Source: Novosphingobium sp. RL4
GTDB taxonomy: Bacteria > Pseudomonadota > Alphaproteobacteria > Sphingomonadales > Sphingomonadaceae
Direction of reading: 5' to 3'
NCBI RefSeq assembly: GCF_035658495.1
Contig: NZ_CP141944.1
Coordinates: 1,452,001-1,516,000 of the forward strand
Length of the DNA stretch: 64,000 nucleotides
The position numbers were made by a program, and so were the translations under genes. The notes below the pieces were generated by a model, which was not told where the DNA came from, did no database searches, and worked only from the letters and a program-made list of their open reading frames with translations. Shown piece by piece: positions 33,192 to 40,699 of this stretch. Positions within the stretch are counted from its first letter, which is position 1; every line of letters begins with the position of its first letter.

Positions 33192-35045
33192 ATGAGCACA
33201 AACGCGACCCTTCCCGACCCGCTGGCTTCCGCATGGAAGTTCGATCCGCGCCGCCATGCCCGCAGCCTATACTGGCGGGGGTGGGGCGTGACGCAGATTG
33301 CGGACGAGTTCGCGCTGCACGGCGTGACCAACGACCAGGGCAAGGCGATCCCCCGCCCGACGATCGAATCGTGGCGCCAGCGCGACAAGTGGGACGAGGC
33401 GCCGTCGATCAAGAAGATCGAGGACGGCCTTGAAATCCGGCTGCTGACGCTGATCGCGAAGGAAAAGAAGACGAGCGCGGACCTCGTCGAGATGGACGCG
33501 CTCAACAGGTCGATCGAGAGCCTGGCCCGCGTCCGGCGTTTCGAGCAGCCGGGCGGCCATAGCGGTGACCTCAACGAGAAGGTCGGCAATCGCAACGCCG
33601 GGCCGCGCAAGGCGCCGAAAAAGAACCATTTCACCGAAGAGCAGGCCGAGGAACTCAAGCGCATCTTCCTCGACGGGTGCTTCGATTATCAGCTGCGCTG
33701 GTGGAAGGAGAAGGATCAGCGCACCCGCATGATCCTGAAGTCGCGCCAGATCGGCGCCACCTATTTCTTCGCCTTCGAAGCGCTGATGGACGCGATCGAG
33801 ACCGGGCGGAACCAGATCTTTCTGTCAGCGTCGAAGGCGCAGGCCCACCAGTTCCGGTCGTACATCGTCAGCTTCGCCAAGCTGGTGGGCGTATCGCTGG
33901 CGGGCGATCCGATGGTCATTTCGTCGGATCTGCGCCCGCAGGAGGAGGCCGGGGCCGAACTGCACTTCCTCGGCACGAACTTCCGCACCGCGCAGGGCCG
34001 CAGCGGCAACTTCTACTTCGACGAATTCTTCTGGGTCCATTCGTTCGAGGAGCTCAACAAGGTCGCATCGGGCATGGCGACGCACAAGAAGTGGCGCAAA
34101 ACCTACTTCTCGACGCCATCGACGATCGCGCATCCCGCCTATCCCTACTGGACCGGCGAGCGCCGCAACAAGCGCCGGAAAAAGGCCGACCGGATCGAAA
34201 TCGACGTCAGCCACCAGGCACTTGCCGCCGGCAGCGTCGGACCGGACCGGGTGTGGCGGCACATCGTCAACATCCGCGATGCGGATCTCGCGGGCTGCGA
34301 CCTGTTCGATATCGAGGAGCTTGAGGACGAGTACGCGGCCGACGAGTTCGCGAACCTCTACATGTGCGAGTTCGTCGACGACAGCCTGTCCGCTTTCAAG
34401 TTCAACGACCTGATCGGGTGCGGCTGCGATAGCCTGGTCGAATGGGAGGACTTCAACCCGGAAGCGGCGCGGCCATATGGCAATCGCGCGGTCTGGGCGG
34501 GATACGATCCGCAGTCGAGCGAGACCGGCGACAACGCCGCGCTGGTGATCGCCGCGCCGCCGCTGTCGGAGGGCGGGACGTTTCGTATCCTCGAACGCCA
34601 CCCGTTGCGCGGTCAGGACTTCGAAGAACAGGCCGCCTTCATCAAGGCGATGCTGGGCCGGTACAACTGCACCTATCTGGGCGTTGACGCGACCGGCGTT
34701 GGCGCCGGTGTCTATCAGCTGCTGGCCAAGCCGGGTGCGCTGCCGGGCTGTTCCGTCGCCAAGATCGAATACTCGCTGGAAGTGAAGGCGGGCATGATCA
34801 TGAAGGCGCAGAACGTGATCCGGCGCGGGCGTCTGGCGTTCGACAGTGGCTACCTTGATCTCGTCTCTGCCTTCGTCTCGATCAAGAAGACGCTGACCAC
34901 CAGCGGGCGAAACGTCACTTTCAAGGCCGGGCGCGGCGGTGAGGACGGGCACGCCGACCTCGCCTGGGCGACCATGCACATCCTCATGAACGAACCGCTC
35001 GACGGGAAGGAAAAGCCCAAGAGCACGATGGAGATTATCGAATGA
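33192..35045 (+). CDS. P: Terminase ATPase (large) subunit P
   Basis: A 617-residue P2 gpP-type packaging motor. There is an N-terminal HTH (GWGVTQIADEF, then RPTIESWRQRDKWDE). Walker A-like ILKSRQIGAT is at 181-190 and Walker B NFYFDEFFW at 273-281. The C-terminal RNase H-like nuclease has AGYDPQSSETGDNAALVI, GVDATGVGAGVYQLL and HADLAWATMHIL. In-frame starts at 33159 (TTG) and 33180 (ATG) exist; 33192 fits P2 length and the constant spacing to the dyad. Stop overlaps Q as ATGA. Confidence 0.93.
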   Translation: MSTNATLPDPLASAWKFDPRRHARSLYWRGWGVTQIADEFALHGVTNDQGKAIPRPTIESWRQRDKWDEAPSIKKIEDGLEIRLLTLIAKEKKTSADLVEMDALNRSIESLARVRRFEQPGGHSGDLNEKVGNRNAGPRKAPKKNHFTEEQAEELKRIFLDGCFDYQLRWWKEKDQRTRMILKSRQIGATYFFAFEALMDAIETGRNQIFLSASKAQAHQFRSYIVSFAKLVGVSLAGDPMVISSDLRPQEEAGAELHFLGTNFRTAQGRSGNFYFDEFFWVHSFEELNKVASGMATHKKWRKTYFSTPSTIAHPAYPYWTGERRNKRRKKADRIEIDVSHQALAAGSVGPDRVWRHIVNIRDADLAGCDLFDIEELEDEYAADEFANLYMCEFVDDSLSAFKFNDLIGCGCDSLVEWEDFNPEAARPYGNRAVWAGYDPQSSETGDNAALVIAAPPLSEGGTFRILERHPLRGQDFEEQAAFIKAMLGRYNCTYLGVDATGVGAGVYQLLAKPGALPGCSVAKIEYSLEVKAGMIMKAQNVIRRGRLAFDSGYLDLVSAFVSIKKTLTTSGRNVTFKAGRGGEDGHADLAWATMHILMNEPLDGKEKPKSTMEIIE

Positions 35046-36094
35046 CCAAGCGCAACCGTGCACGCCACATGAGCCGCCGCGAATCGGCGGAGGCGTCGAA
35101 GGGCGCTATTGTCGCGGCGAACGATAATCGCGGTGCCGTGCAGGCCTTCACGTTCGGCGATCCCGAACCGGTACTGAGCCGGGCCACGATGCTGGACATG
35201 CTGGAGTGCTATCACAACCAGCGCTGGTACGAGCCCCCGATCTCATTGCATGGCCTTGCCCGGGCATTCCGGGCTTCGCCTCACCATTCGAGTGCGATCA
35301 TCCTGAAGCGCAACATGCTGGCCGCGAGCCTTGAGCCGACCCAGTGGCTGAGCCGGGGCACTTTCAGGGGCATGGTGCAGGACTATCTCGTAATGGGGAA
35401 CGCGTTCGCGCAGGAGGTTCGCAATCGCCTGGGGGGTTTGCTGCGCCTCGATCATTCGCTTGCGAAGTACACGCGGCGCGGTGTGCAGGCGGGGCATTTC
35501 TGGTGGGTGCCGGGAGGGGAGCCGGAAGCAGAATTCGAGCCGGGAACCGTTCACCAGCTGTTGGCGCCGGACGTCAACCAGGAGATCTATGGCTTGCCGG
35601 AATACCTGTCAGCGTTGCAGTCGGCGCTGCTCAACGAGAACGCGACGCTGTTCCGTCGCCGCTATTACGAGAACGGCAGCCACGCAGGCTATATCCTCTA
35701 CGCGACCGGGGAGTTCGCCGATGGCGACATAGACAGCATGCGTGACGCGCTGAAGCGGTCAAAGGGGCCGGGCAATTTCCGTAACCTGTTCGTGCATTCG
35801 CCAGGTGGCAAGGACGGCGGGATCAAGATCCTGCCGATTGCGGAGGTGGGCGCAAAGGACGAGTTCCTCGGCATCAAGAACACGACGCGCGACGATGTGC
35901 TGGCTGCACACCGTGTGCCGCCCCAGCTGCTGGGCATCGTGCCCGCCAATGCGGGCGGCTTCGGAGACGTGACGAAGGCGACCGACGCGTTCTTCGAACT
36001 TGAGATCGAGCCGCTCCAGTCCGTGTTCCTTGAACTGAACGACGTACTCGGCATTGAGGCCGTCCGGTTCCGGGAGCGGGTTAAGGCGGCTTAG
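35042..36094 (+). CDS. Q: Portal protein Q
   Basis: A 350-residue P2 gpQ-type portal. Landmarks are FTFGDPEPVLSRATMLDMLE, YEPPISLHGLARAFRASPHH, IYGLPEYLSALQSALLNENA and LAAHRVPPQLLGIVPANAGG. It forms the dodecameric DNA gate of the head. It overlaps P by four bases and the convergent antitoxin gene by four bases. Confidence 0.95.
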   Translation: MTKRNRARHMSRRESAEASKGAIVAANDNRGAVQAFTFGDPEPVLSRATMLDMLECYHNQRWYEPPISLHGLARAFRASPHHSSAIILKRNMLAASLEPTQWLSRGTFRGMVQDYLVMGNAFAQEVRNRLGGLLRLDHSLAKYTRRGVQAGHFWWVPGGEPEAEFEPGTVHQLLAPDVNQEIYGLPEYLSALQSALLNENATLFRRRYYENGSHAGYILYATGEFADGDIDSMRDALKRSKGPGNFRNLFVHSPGGKDGGIKILPIAEVGAKDEFLGIKNTTRDDVLAAHRVPPQLLGIVPANAGGFGDVTKATDAFFELEIEPLQSVFLELNDVLGIEAVRFRERVKAA

Positions 36095-36378
36095 GCCGCT
36101 GCCTCGATTCGCATTCTCAGGCCAAGTGCAGGTAGCACCTTCACCATGGTCTCAAGCGTCGGGTTCCCGTCAGGGCCGAATGCGCGATAGAGCTGCTGGC
36201 GTTTCATGCCGGTTTCACGGGCGAGATCCGTCATGCCGTGAGCGCGGGCGACGATGCCGATGGCGCTGGCGATCACGGACGCGTCGCCAGTGGCCACTGC
36301 GTCGGCCAGCAGTTCAGCCTGGTCGCTGGGTTCAGTGAGATGTTCGGCCGCGTCGAAGCGGGTGAGTTCGATAGCCAT
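36091..36378 (-). CDS. HigA-like antitoxin (addiction module)
   Basis: A 95-residue XRE-type antitoxin of the putative-addiction-module family. The HTH is in HGMTDLARETGMKRQQLYRA and the family tail is PTLETMVKVLPALGLRMRI. It follows the toxin gene by 44 bases, the toxin-first order of higBA systems. It should neutralise the toxin and repress the shared promoter. Confidence 0.88.
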   Translation of the reverse strand: MAIELTRFDAAEHLTEPSDQAELLADAVATGDASVIASAIGIVARAHGMTDLARETGMKRQQLYRAFGPDGNPTLETMVKVLPALGLRMRIEAAA

Positions 36379-36422
36379 GGTTACTCCTATGGCAGTGGTG
36401 TTTCAGTAGTCTTCGTGGCGGC

Positions 36423-36713
36423 TCAGGGTATCTGGGCCGCCATTTCTTTTGCCTTTGCGATATCCCGCCGCTGGGTGGACTTGTCTCCCCCGACCAGCAG
36501 GATGATCAGACGTTCGCCCCGGCGAGTGTAGTAAAGGCGGTATCCCGGGCCGAAGTCGATACGAGCTTCGGAAACGCCATCCCCTACCGACTTGGTTTCC
36601 CCGATGAGGCCAAGTTGAATTCGAGCGATGCGGCCCGCGATCTTCGACTTGGCCTTGCTGTCGCGCAGCGAGGAAAACCAGTTGATGAAGTCGGGGGTCT
36701 GCTGCGTTTCCAT
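36423..36713 (-). CDS. RelE/HigB-like toxin (addiction module killer)
   Basis: A 96-residue toxin of the RelE/ParE superfamily. INWFSSLRDSKAKSKIAGRI is followed by the diagnostic SEARIDFGPGYRLYYTRRGE and RLIILLVGGDKSTQRRDIAK. Such toxins cut mRNA on ribosomes. It lies between Q and the cos-like region and would stabilise the prophage. Its start abuts the operator-like dyad at 36714-36733. Confidence 0.9.
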   Translation of the reverse strand: METQQTPDFINWFSSLRDSKAKSKIAGRIARIQLGLIGETKSVGDGVSEARIDFGPGYRLYYTRRGERLIILLVGGDKSTQRRDIAKAKEMAAQIP

Positions 36714-36759
36714 GTGTCTCTTATAAGTGACACACGGAAAGTGTCAATATAAAAGTGAC
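36714..36759. promoter_or_regulatory. Operator-promoter of the toxin-antitoxin pair
   Basis: GTGTC-N10-GACAC (36714-36733), with TTATAA at its centre, touches the toxin start codon. A second, weaker copy GTGTC-N9-GTGAC follows at 36741-36759 with an AT-rich core (AATATAAAA). Two tandem dyads over a promoter are typical for antitoxin autoregulation. Confidence 0.65.
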
Positions 36760-37328
36760 GGAAGGCGGGCGGCCCGGTGTCGGGCGGGTGTAATATTATT
36801 TCGCAACCGGTCATGGTGGCGAGGGGAGTAATTGCCTGTCAGGGCCGATTTAAGCCCCGTATAGCACATGCGCCGCAAAGGTCCGCCCCGGGGCGCGCCG
36901 GAGCCTGTATCGGCCCTGAGCGAGGCTCCGCGGGCGGCCCTCGGGCATTCCTGCCGCGACCCGTTACCACCCCTAGCCGCGGGCTTTTCCCCCCGCCTCG
37001 CCCGCGCACTTTTCGTGTCGTTTTTGATGCGTTTTGCCGAGTTCCGCAAACCGGCCCAGAGCCTAGGCCGACCTCACGATAGCTGGCGAGTATCGCTGAT
37101 GCGGATTGATGCACCTGGCGGTGCGATTTAGCACCTTCTCCGGGCGTGCCATTTCCGCCTGCACCACGGCCGCTAATTGGCACGGCCGTTGCTCTTGCCC
37201 CCCTGATAGCCATGGGCGGCGCAAGCCGCCCCGCACTCCGCTGCCGCTTAGGCTACGAAGGAGGCGGGGAACTTCCCGATAGGTCTGGGGGCAATACAAA
37301 TTTTACGCCTGAAGGCGCCCTAGCGCCT
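36760..37328. other. Gene-free packaging region with cos-like sequence
   Basis: About 570 bases without a credible gene; the open frames are short and contradictory. On the minus strand 36983-37002 reads GGCGAGGCGGGGGGAAAAGC, very close to the P2 cohesive end as I remember it (GGCGAGGCGGGGAAAGCAC). The region lies just beyond Q, where cos is found in P2. Short repeats of GGTGC/GCACC type near 37110-37135 could be terminase-binding sites. Confidence 0.6.
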
Positions 37329-37332
37329 TCAG
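37309..37332 (-). terminator. Terminator hairpin of the rep-like gene
   Basis: CTGAAGGCGC-CCTA-GCGCCTTCAG, a perfect 10-bp stem overlapping the stop codon of the rep-like gene on the minus strand and followed by a weak AT stretch (TAAAATTT). Confidence 0.55.
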
Positions 37333-38210
37333 TCCTTTCTCTCTTCTGTTCTGGGGGAGGGGTACAATGCCAAGTTGGCACTCGCACTCACCCCAAAAGA
37401 AAGGCCGAGCATTTCCTCATGCTCCCGCAGTGCGACAGGGTCGTTCCGGTACATGTGTGCCATGCGATCTGCCATCGATCCGCCCGCGAGCGAGCTTCGT
37501 TCGGCGCGCTCGCGGGCTCCGGGGGCTGAGAGAGAACCCGCGATGTTCGCGAGCAGTTTGGCTGTCTTACCGGCGATGCGGGACGGCACTGGGCCTGAGC
37601 CTACCAACGTGCGGCTCGTTTCACGCAGTTTGTCGCCGAGCTTTTGGCGCAGCGTGCGGGCGACCTCGATAGGCAGCTTCGCAAGATCGATGAAATAGGC
37701 GTTGCTGGTCTGCTGGCGCTTGGGGCCTTCGCCCGGTGCATTGTCGGTTTTCACCGTGCGGCGCACCCAGTTGATCAGGTTCTCTTTGCGGAGAACCTCC
37801 AACTGGCGGACCACGGTGCGCCGGGAAAGGCGACTACGCTTGGCGAGACTGTCCAGGCTCGGATCGCAGCGCCCCGTCTTGCCGTCCATGAAGGCGAAGA
37901 CGGCCTTGAGGACCTGCAATGCGTTCAGCGAGACTGGCAGTGTCTTGCCTGGTTTGCGCACCTGATCGGCGTAGGCAAGCACGGTGTCGCGATAGGCATC
38001 GCGGAACTGGAACATGTTCGCGTTGTTCGCGGTGGGTTCCCAGTAAATGGTCGAAACCTGAGCGCGCGAATCGTCGACGTCGTAGCTGCGACGCCATGCG
38101 CTTTCACGGCTCCAAGGTCTGAACCGATGATGGCCCGTTGCGCAAATTGAATGGCTGTTGTCAGTGGTGGGGGCGGTTGGAGTTTTGCTCCTAACCCATT
38201 GATTTTGCAC
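37329..38210 (-). CDS. Winged-helix replication initiator-like protein
   Basis: Up to 293 residues. A winged helix is clear in the middle: LNALQVLKAVFAFMDGKTGR, PSLDSLAKRSRLSRRTVVRQ then LEVLRKENLINWVRR. It is followed by SNAYFIDLAKLPIEVARTLR, a pattern of replication-initiator-like proteins in sphingomonad phages and plasmids. No P2 A-type nicking enzyme is present, so this may be the replication gene; a regulator is also possible. The start is uncertain: GTG 38210 gives the longest form, while ATG 38015 (MFQFRDAYRD) gives a 228-residue core. Confidence 0.65.
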   Translation of the reverse strand: MQNQWVRSKTPTAPTTDNSHSICATGHHRFRPWSRESAWRRSYDVDDSRAQVSTIYWEPTANNANMFQFRDAYRDTVLAYADQVRKPGKTLPVSLNALQVLKAVFAFMDGKTGRCDPSLDSLAKRSRLSRRTVVRQLEVLRKENLINWVRRTVKTDNAPGEGPKRQQTSNAYFIDLAKLPIEVARTLRQKLGDKLRETSRTLVGSGPVPSRIAGKTAKLLANIAGSLSAPGARERAERSSLAGGSMADRMAHMYRNDPVALREHEEMLGLSFGVSASANLALYPSPRTEERKD

Positions 38211-38265
38211 GACCGAATTTTCCCGGACTTGGGAAAAATATGCTGTAAAAACAGTCTATTGGTAG

Positions 38266-38313
38266 GGAATCATAATCCGCGTGTCGGGGGTTCGAGTCCC
38301 TCCTCCGCTACCA
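38266..38313. repeat. attR core (48-bp direct repeat of tRNA 3' half)
   Basis: Exact copy of 223-270, from the anticodon arm through CCA. Only the 3' part of the tRNA is present, so this is not a functional tRNA gene. It marks the right prophage boundary. Confidence 0.93.
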
Positions 38314-38324
38314 TTTCCCATTTT

Positions 38325-38371
38325 CCGAGACAGTCCAGATTTGTCCGTTGACGTCTCGGGGCATTTTTTTT
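38325..38371 (+). terminator. Terminator behind the tRNA remnant
   Basis: CCGAGAC and GTCTCGG enclose a 21-base loop and are followed within three bases by eight T. It is 11 bases after the tRNA fragment and probably was the original tRNA-Met terminator, now displaced by the prophage. Confidence 0.6.
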
Positions 38372-38514
38372 CAAAATAATTTCAAGCATTTACGGCGTTC
38401 GCGGTTATCCGCTGGCGCCCACTCTCGTCCATGCGAGACCGCCCACGTCGATTTGAATTGGGGGTGGAATTGGGGGTATTTTTGGCCGGCACCCCCAACA
38501 GGCGATACCCCCAG

Positions 38515-39320
38515 ATGGCCCTCAAGGAACTTGAAGTTAAATACGCGGCGATCCGGAGCCGCGCATATAAGCTGACGGACGGCGGCGGATTGCATCTGTT
38601 CGTGCAGCCAAACGGCTCGAAGCTGTGGCGTATGAAGTACCGATTCGGCGGCAAGGAAAAGCTGCTGAGCTTCGGAAAATATCCCGACGTTCCGCTCGCC
38701 GCGGCGCGGACCAAGCGTGACGAGGCAAGGGCCAGCCTTGCCGAGGGGCGAGATCCGGGGGCGGTGCAGGCGGAGGAACAGCGGGCAGCAGAGCGTACCT
38801 TCGAAAAGGTCGCGCGCGATTGGCACGCCAATCGCGCCAGCGGATTGAATGCCGCCCACGCCCAGCGGGTAATCAGCCGGATGGAAAGGGATGTCTTTCT
38901 TGCGATCGGTCACCGTCCTCTCACTGAGATATCCGTCCCCGAGATTCTGGACATGATCAGAAAGATCGAGGCGAGGGGGGGGCTCTCGATATCAGCCGGC
39001 GCGCCAACCAATGCGTGAGCCAGGTCTATCGGTTTGCGATCGCCAACGGGTGGGAGCGCGAGAATCCAACTGTTCACCTGCTTGGCGCCTTGAAGCCCCG
39101 CCCACGAGTGAAGCACATGGCGCGCGTGCCGCTGCAGGAAGTTCCCGATCTGGTTCGTGCCATCGCTGGGTACGACGGTGAAGATGGAAGCCGGAGGCGT
39201 GATCGAGCCAGAGACGCCATGTGTTCACGCTGCTTACTTGGGCCACCGCCGCCGCGTTGCGCTCAAGTTGGGACCGGCCCGTCAGCGCTCGAACCTCAGC
39301 CGCAGGGCCGATAACGTGCC
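38515..39320 (+). pseudogene. Decayed P4-type integrase of an older element
   Basis: The N-terminus is a clear DUF4102/P4-family integrase: ALKELEVKYAAIRSRAYKLT, DGGGLHLFVQPNGSKLWRMK, RYxFGGKEK-like YRFGGKEKLLSFGKYPDVPL. The frame breaks in a run of eight G at 38975-38982, after which the correct sequence continues in another frame (LDISRRANQCVSQVYRFAIA, then NGWERENPTVHLLGALKPRP). A second break near 39190-39225 shifts to MFTLLTWATAAALRSSWD. The catalytic Arg-His-Arg-Tyr part is lost. ATG 38515 is the family start. It sits beside the tRNA remnant, as expected for an element using the same att site. Confidence 0.88.
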
Positions 39321-39514
39321 CTTTTGACGGCTCGCCGACGGAACCGCGCAAGCCTTTGCTCGACCAGCGCGCTCGCCTCGCCCGCCGCCACGCTGGGCAA
39401 GATGTTCAAGAGCCTGTGACGCCTGATGAACTGGAAGATCGATCCCGCCGCCAAAAGCAAATTGTAGTTACTAAAAGCGATTGACCTCCAATCAAATCGT
39501 AGCCACAAAAAGCC

Positions 39515-39640
39515 ATGATTGCTGTATGGGATGAACCGAAACGGCAAGCGATCCTCGTCAAGCACGGGATCGACTTTGCCGATGTGGGCGAAGGGTCCTT
39601 CCTCTCCGCTCTGGTGATCCCTGCGAAGGATGGACGCTCC
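39515..39640 (+). pseudogene. BrnT toxin fragment with internal deletion
   Basis: The first 40 or so codons match a BrnT toxin (MIAVWDEPKRQAILVKHGID then FADVGEGSFLSALVIPAKDG). The frame then passes directly into the sequence before brnA, without the beta strands and catalytic residues of the remaining half. BrnT is usually about 90 residues. The ribonuclease should be inactive. The intact antitoxin gene begins a few bases later. Confidence 0.75.
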
Positions 39641-39644
39641 TGCC

Positions 39645-39932
39645 ATGACCGACCCGAAACACGCCGCTCCCGGATACACCAGGGCCGATATGGATGCGGT
39701 CAGCAATAACCCCGAATTGACAGCCGAGGACTTCGCGAGGGCAATGCCTTTCGCTGAGGCCTTCCCGGACCTCGCAAAGACGATTCGCGCGCGCGGTCCG
39801 CAGAAGGCCCCAAAAAAGGTCAGCACCACACTGCGCCTTTCGCCCGAGGTGATCGAGCATTTCAAATCCGGCGGCCCCGGTTGGCAGTCGCGGATCGATG
39901 CAGCCCTCAAGGATTGGGTGGCTGCGCACTGA
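39645..39932 (+). CDS. brnA: BrnA-like antitoxin (orphan)
   Basis: A 95-residue antitoxin. There is an N-terminal toxin-binding part (NPELTAEDFARAMPFAEAFP) and a C-terminal ribbon-helix-helix (KKVSTTLRLSPEVIEHFKSG, then GPGWQSRIDAALKDWVAAH). Its toxin gene is deleted internally, so it is an orphan. It may still repress its own promoter or neutralise BrnT toxins of other elements. The ATG at 39645 is favoured; an ATG at 39630 lies 15 bases earlier. Confidence 0.85.
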   Translation: MTDPKHAAPGYTRADMDAVSNNPELTAEDFARAMPFAEAFPDLAKTIRARGPQKAPKKVSTTLRLSPEVIEHFKSGGPGWQSRIDAALKDWVAAH

Positions 39933-40182
39933 AGCCGATTGGCCCCCCATCCTCCCGGTAGGACGATGACGAGCTGCCGGTCCCGGCTCCCGGGGGAGCC
40001 ATCGGTGGCTGAACGACCGGCATGGGTCGGTTTTGTGGGGTGTTCGAGCCCCGCCATCAACAGAAGGCGTGGCGTTGGGGCAAGAGGTAATGAAAGTCTA
40101 CTTCATGCCTCTCCCACGAACAGCTACGAAAGCGGGGACTTCGAGCAGCTTGGGGGAGGGTATTGTCTCGGGAGGGGCGTTG

Positions 40183-40698
40183 TCACTTATGGCAGACACG
40201 ATTGACTGAAATGCAGGCGTTGCCGCAGGGCTTTCCCTTTTTGCAGCGTTTGCCGAACCATGAAAATCCACCGCCTGAGCCAGAGTCGTCAGTTGATACT
40301 CCTGTCGATGAGGGGCGCGAGGCAAAGGACTGGCGAGTGACAGGTGATGACGAGGAGACATGGTTCGCTGAGATCCACACGCGCCGGGCGTCCTTCATGA
40401 CCTGGAGCCATTCGCCCGACCGCTTGATGATCTCGACGTTATCGCCGCTGCGGAAGTTTCCCGTGATGTGCCCTTTGGTTGAAGGCGCGTCGCGCGTCCG
40501 AAGGGTCGACGCTGAGACATAGACGGTATCGCCGTCATCATAGGCTAGCGCAGCCCCTGCTGGTTCCGTCAGTTCGGCATCCTCGCTGCCTGACGGATCA
40601 GGAGATGACAATCCACCTGTGCACTGAACCATGAGGAGCGAGCCCAGGACCAGGCAGAACACGTTCACACGGCGACCGATGGGGAAGCGGCCCGCCAT
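40183..40698 (-). CDS. SH3-domain lipoprotein with Cys-rich tail
   Basis: A 171-residue lipoprotein. The signal FPIGRRVNVFCLVLGSLLMV ends in a VQC lipobox-like site at Cys26. A bacterial SH3 domain follows at about 55-110 (VYVSASTLRTRDAPSTKGHI, VEIIKRSGEWLQVMKDARRV then WISANHV). The last 22 residues have four Cys (RCKKGKPCGNACISVNRVCH), a small disulfide-type module known at the ends of other secreted proteins. It lies just downstream of the ankyrin lipoprotein gene and is probably periplasmic. Confidence 0.75.
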   Translation of the reverse strand: MAGRFPIGRRVNVFCLVLGSLLMVQCTGGLSSPDPSGSEDAELTEPAGAALAYDDGDTVYVSASTLRTRDAPSTKGHITGNFRSGDNVEIIKRSGEWLQVMKDARRVWISANHVSSSSPVTRQSFASRPSSTGVSTDDSGSGGGFSWFGKRCKKGKPCGNACISVNRVCHK

Positions 40699-40699
40699 T

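Larger units (their letters stand above)
223..38313. mobile_element. P2-like prophage integrated in tRNA-Met
   Basis: The element is about 38.1 kb and is bounded by perfect 48-bp repeats of the tRNA 3' half. It holds an integrase next to the intact tRNA, an immunity region, and counterparts of P2 genes Q, P, O, N, M, L, X, R, S, J, I, H, V, W, FI, FII, E, E', T, U, D and ogr, plus holin, endolysin and spanins. No structural gene is visibly broken, so it could be inducible. Gene order differs from P2: V-W sit with the sheath and tube genes and are separated from J-I-H by fibre genes, a methylase and cargo. Three cargo blocks lie at 4788-7460, 7655-10036 and 17363-20272. Confidence 0.95.

Noticed and set aside
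37309..37332. The GAAGGCGC hairpin as a fourth late-activator dyad
   Set aside because: It lacks CATTTGG/CCAAATG, overlaps a stop codon and fits a terminator better.
40037..40052. GGGG-TGTTCGAG-CCCC, which resembles a tRNA T arm and might be the far att site of the old island
   Set aside because: Only the T-loop core agrees with the tRNA-Met 3' end; the flanking bases do not match the 48-bp repeat.
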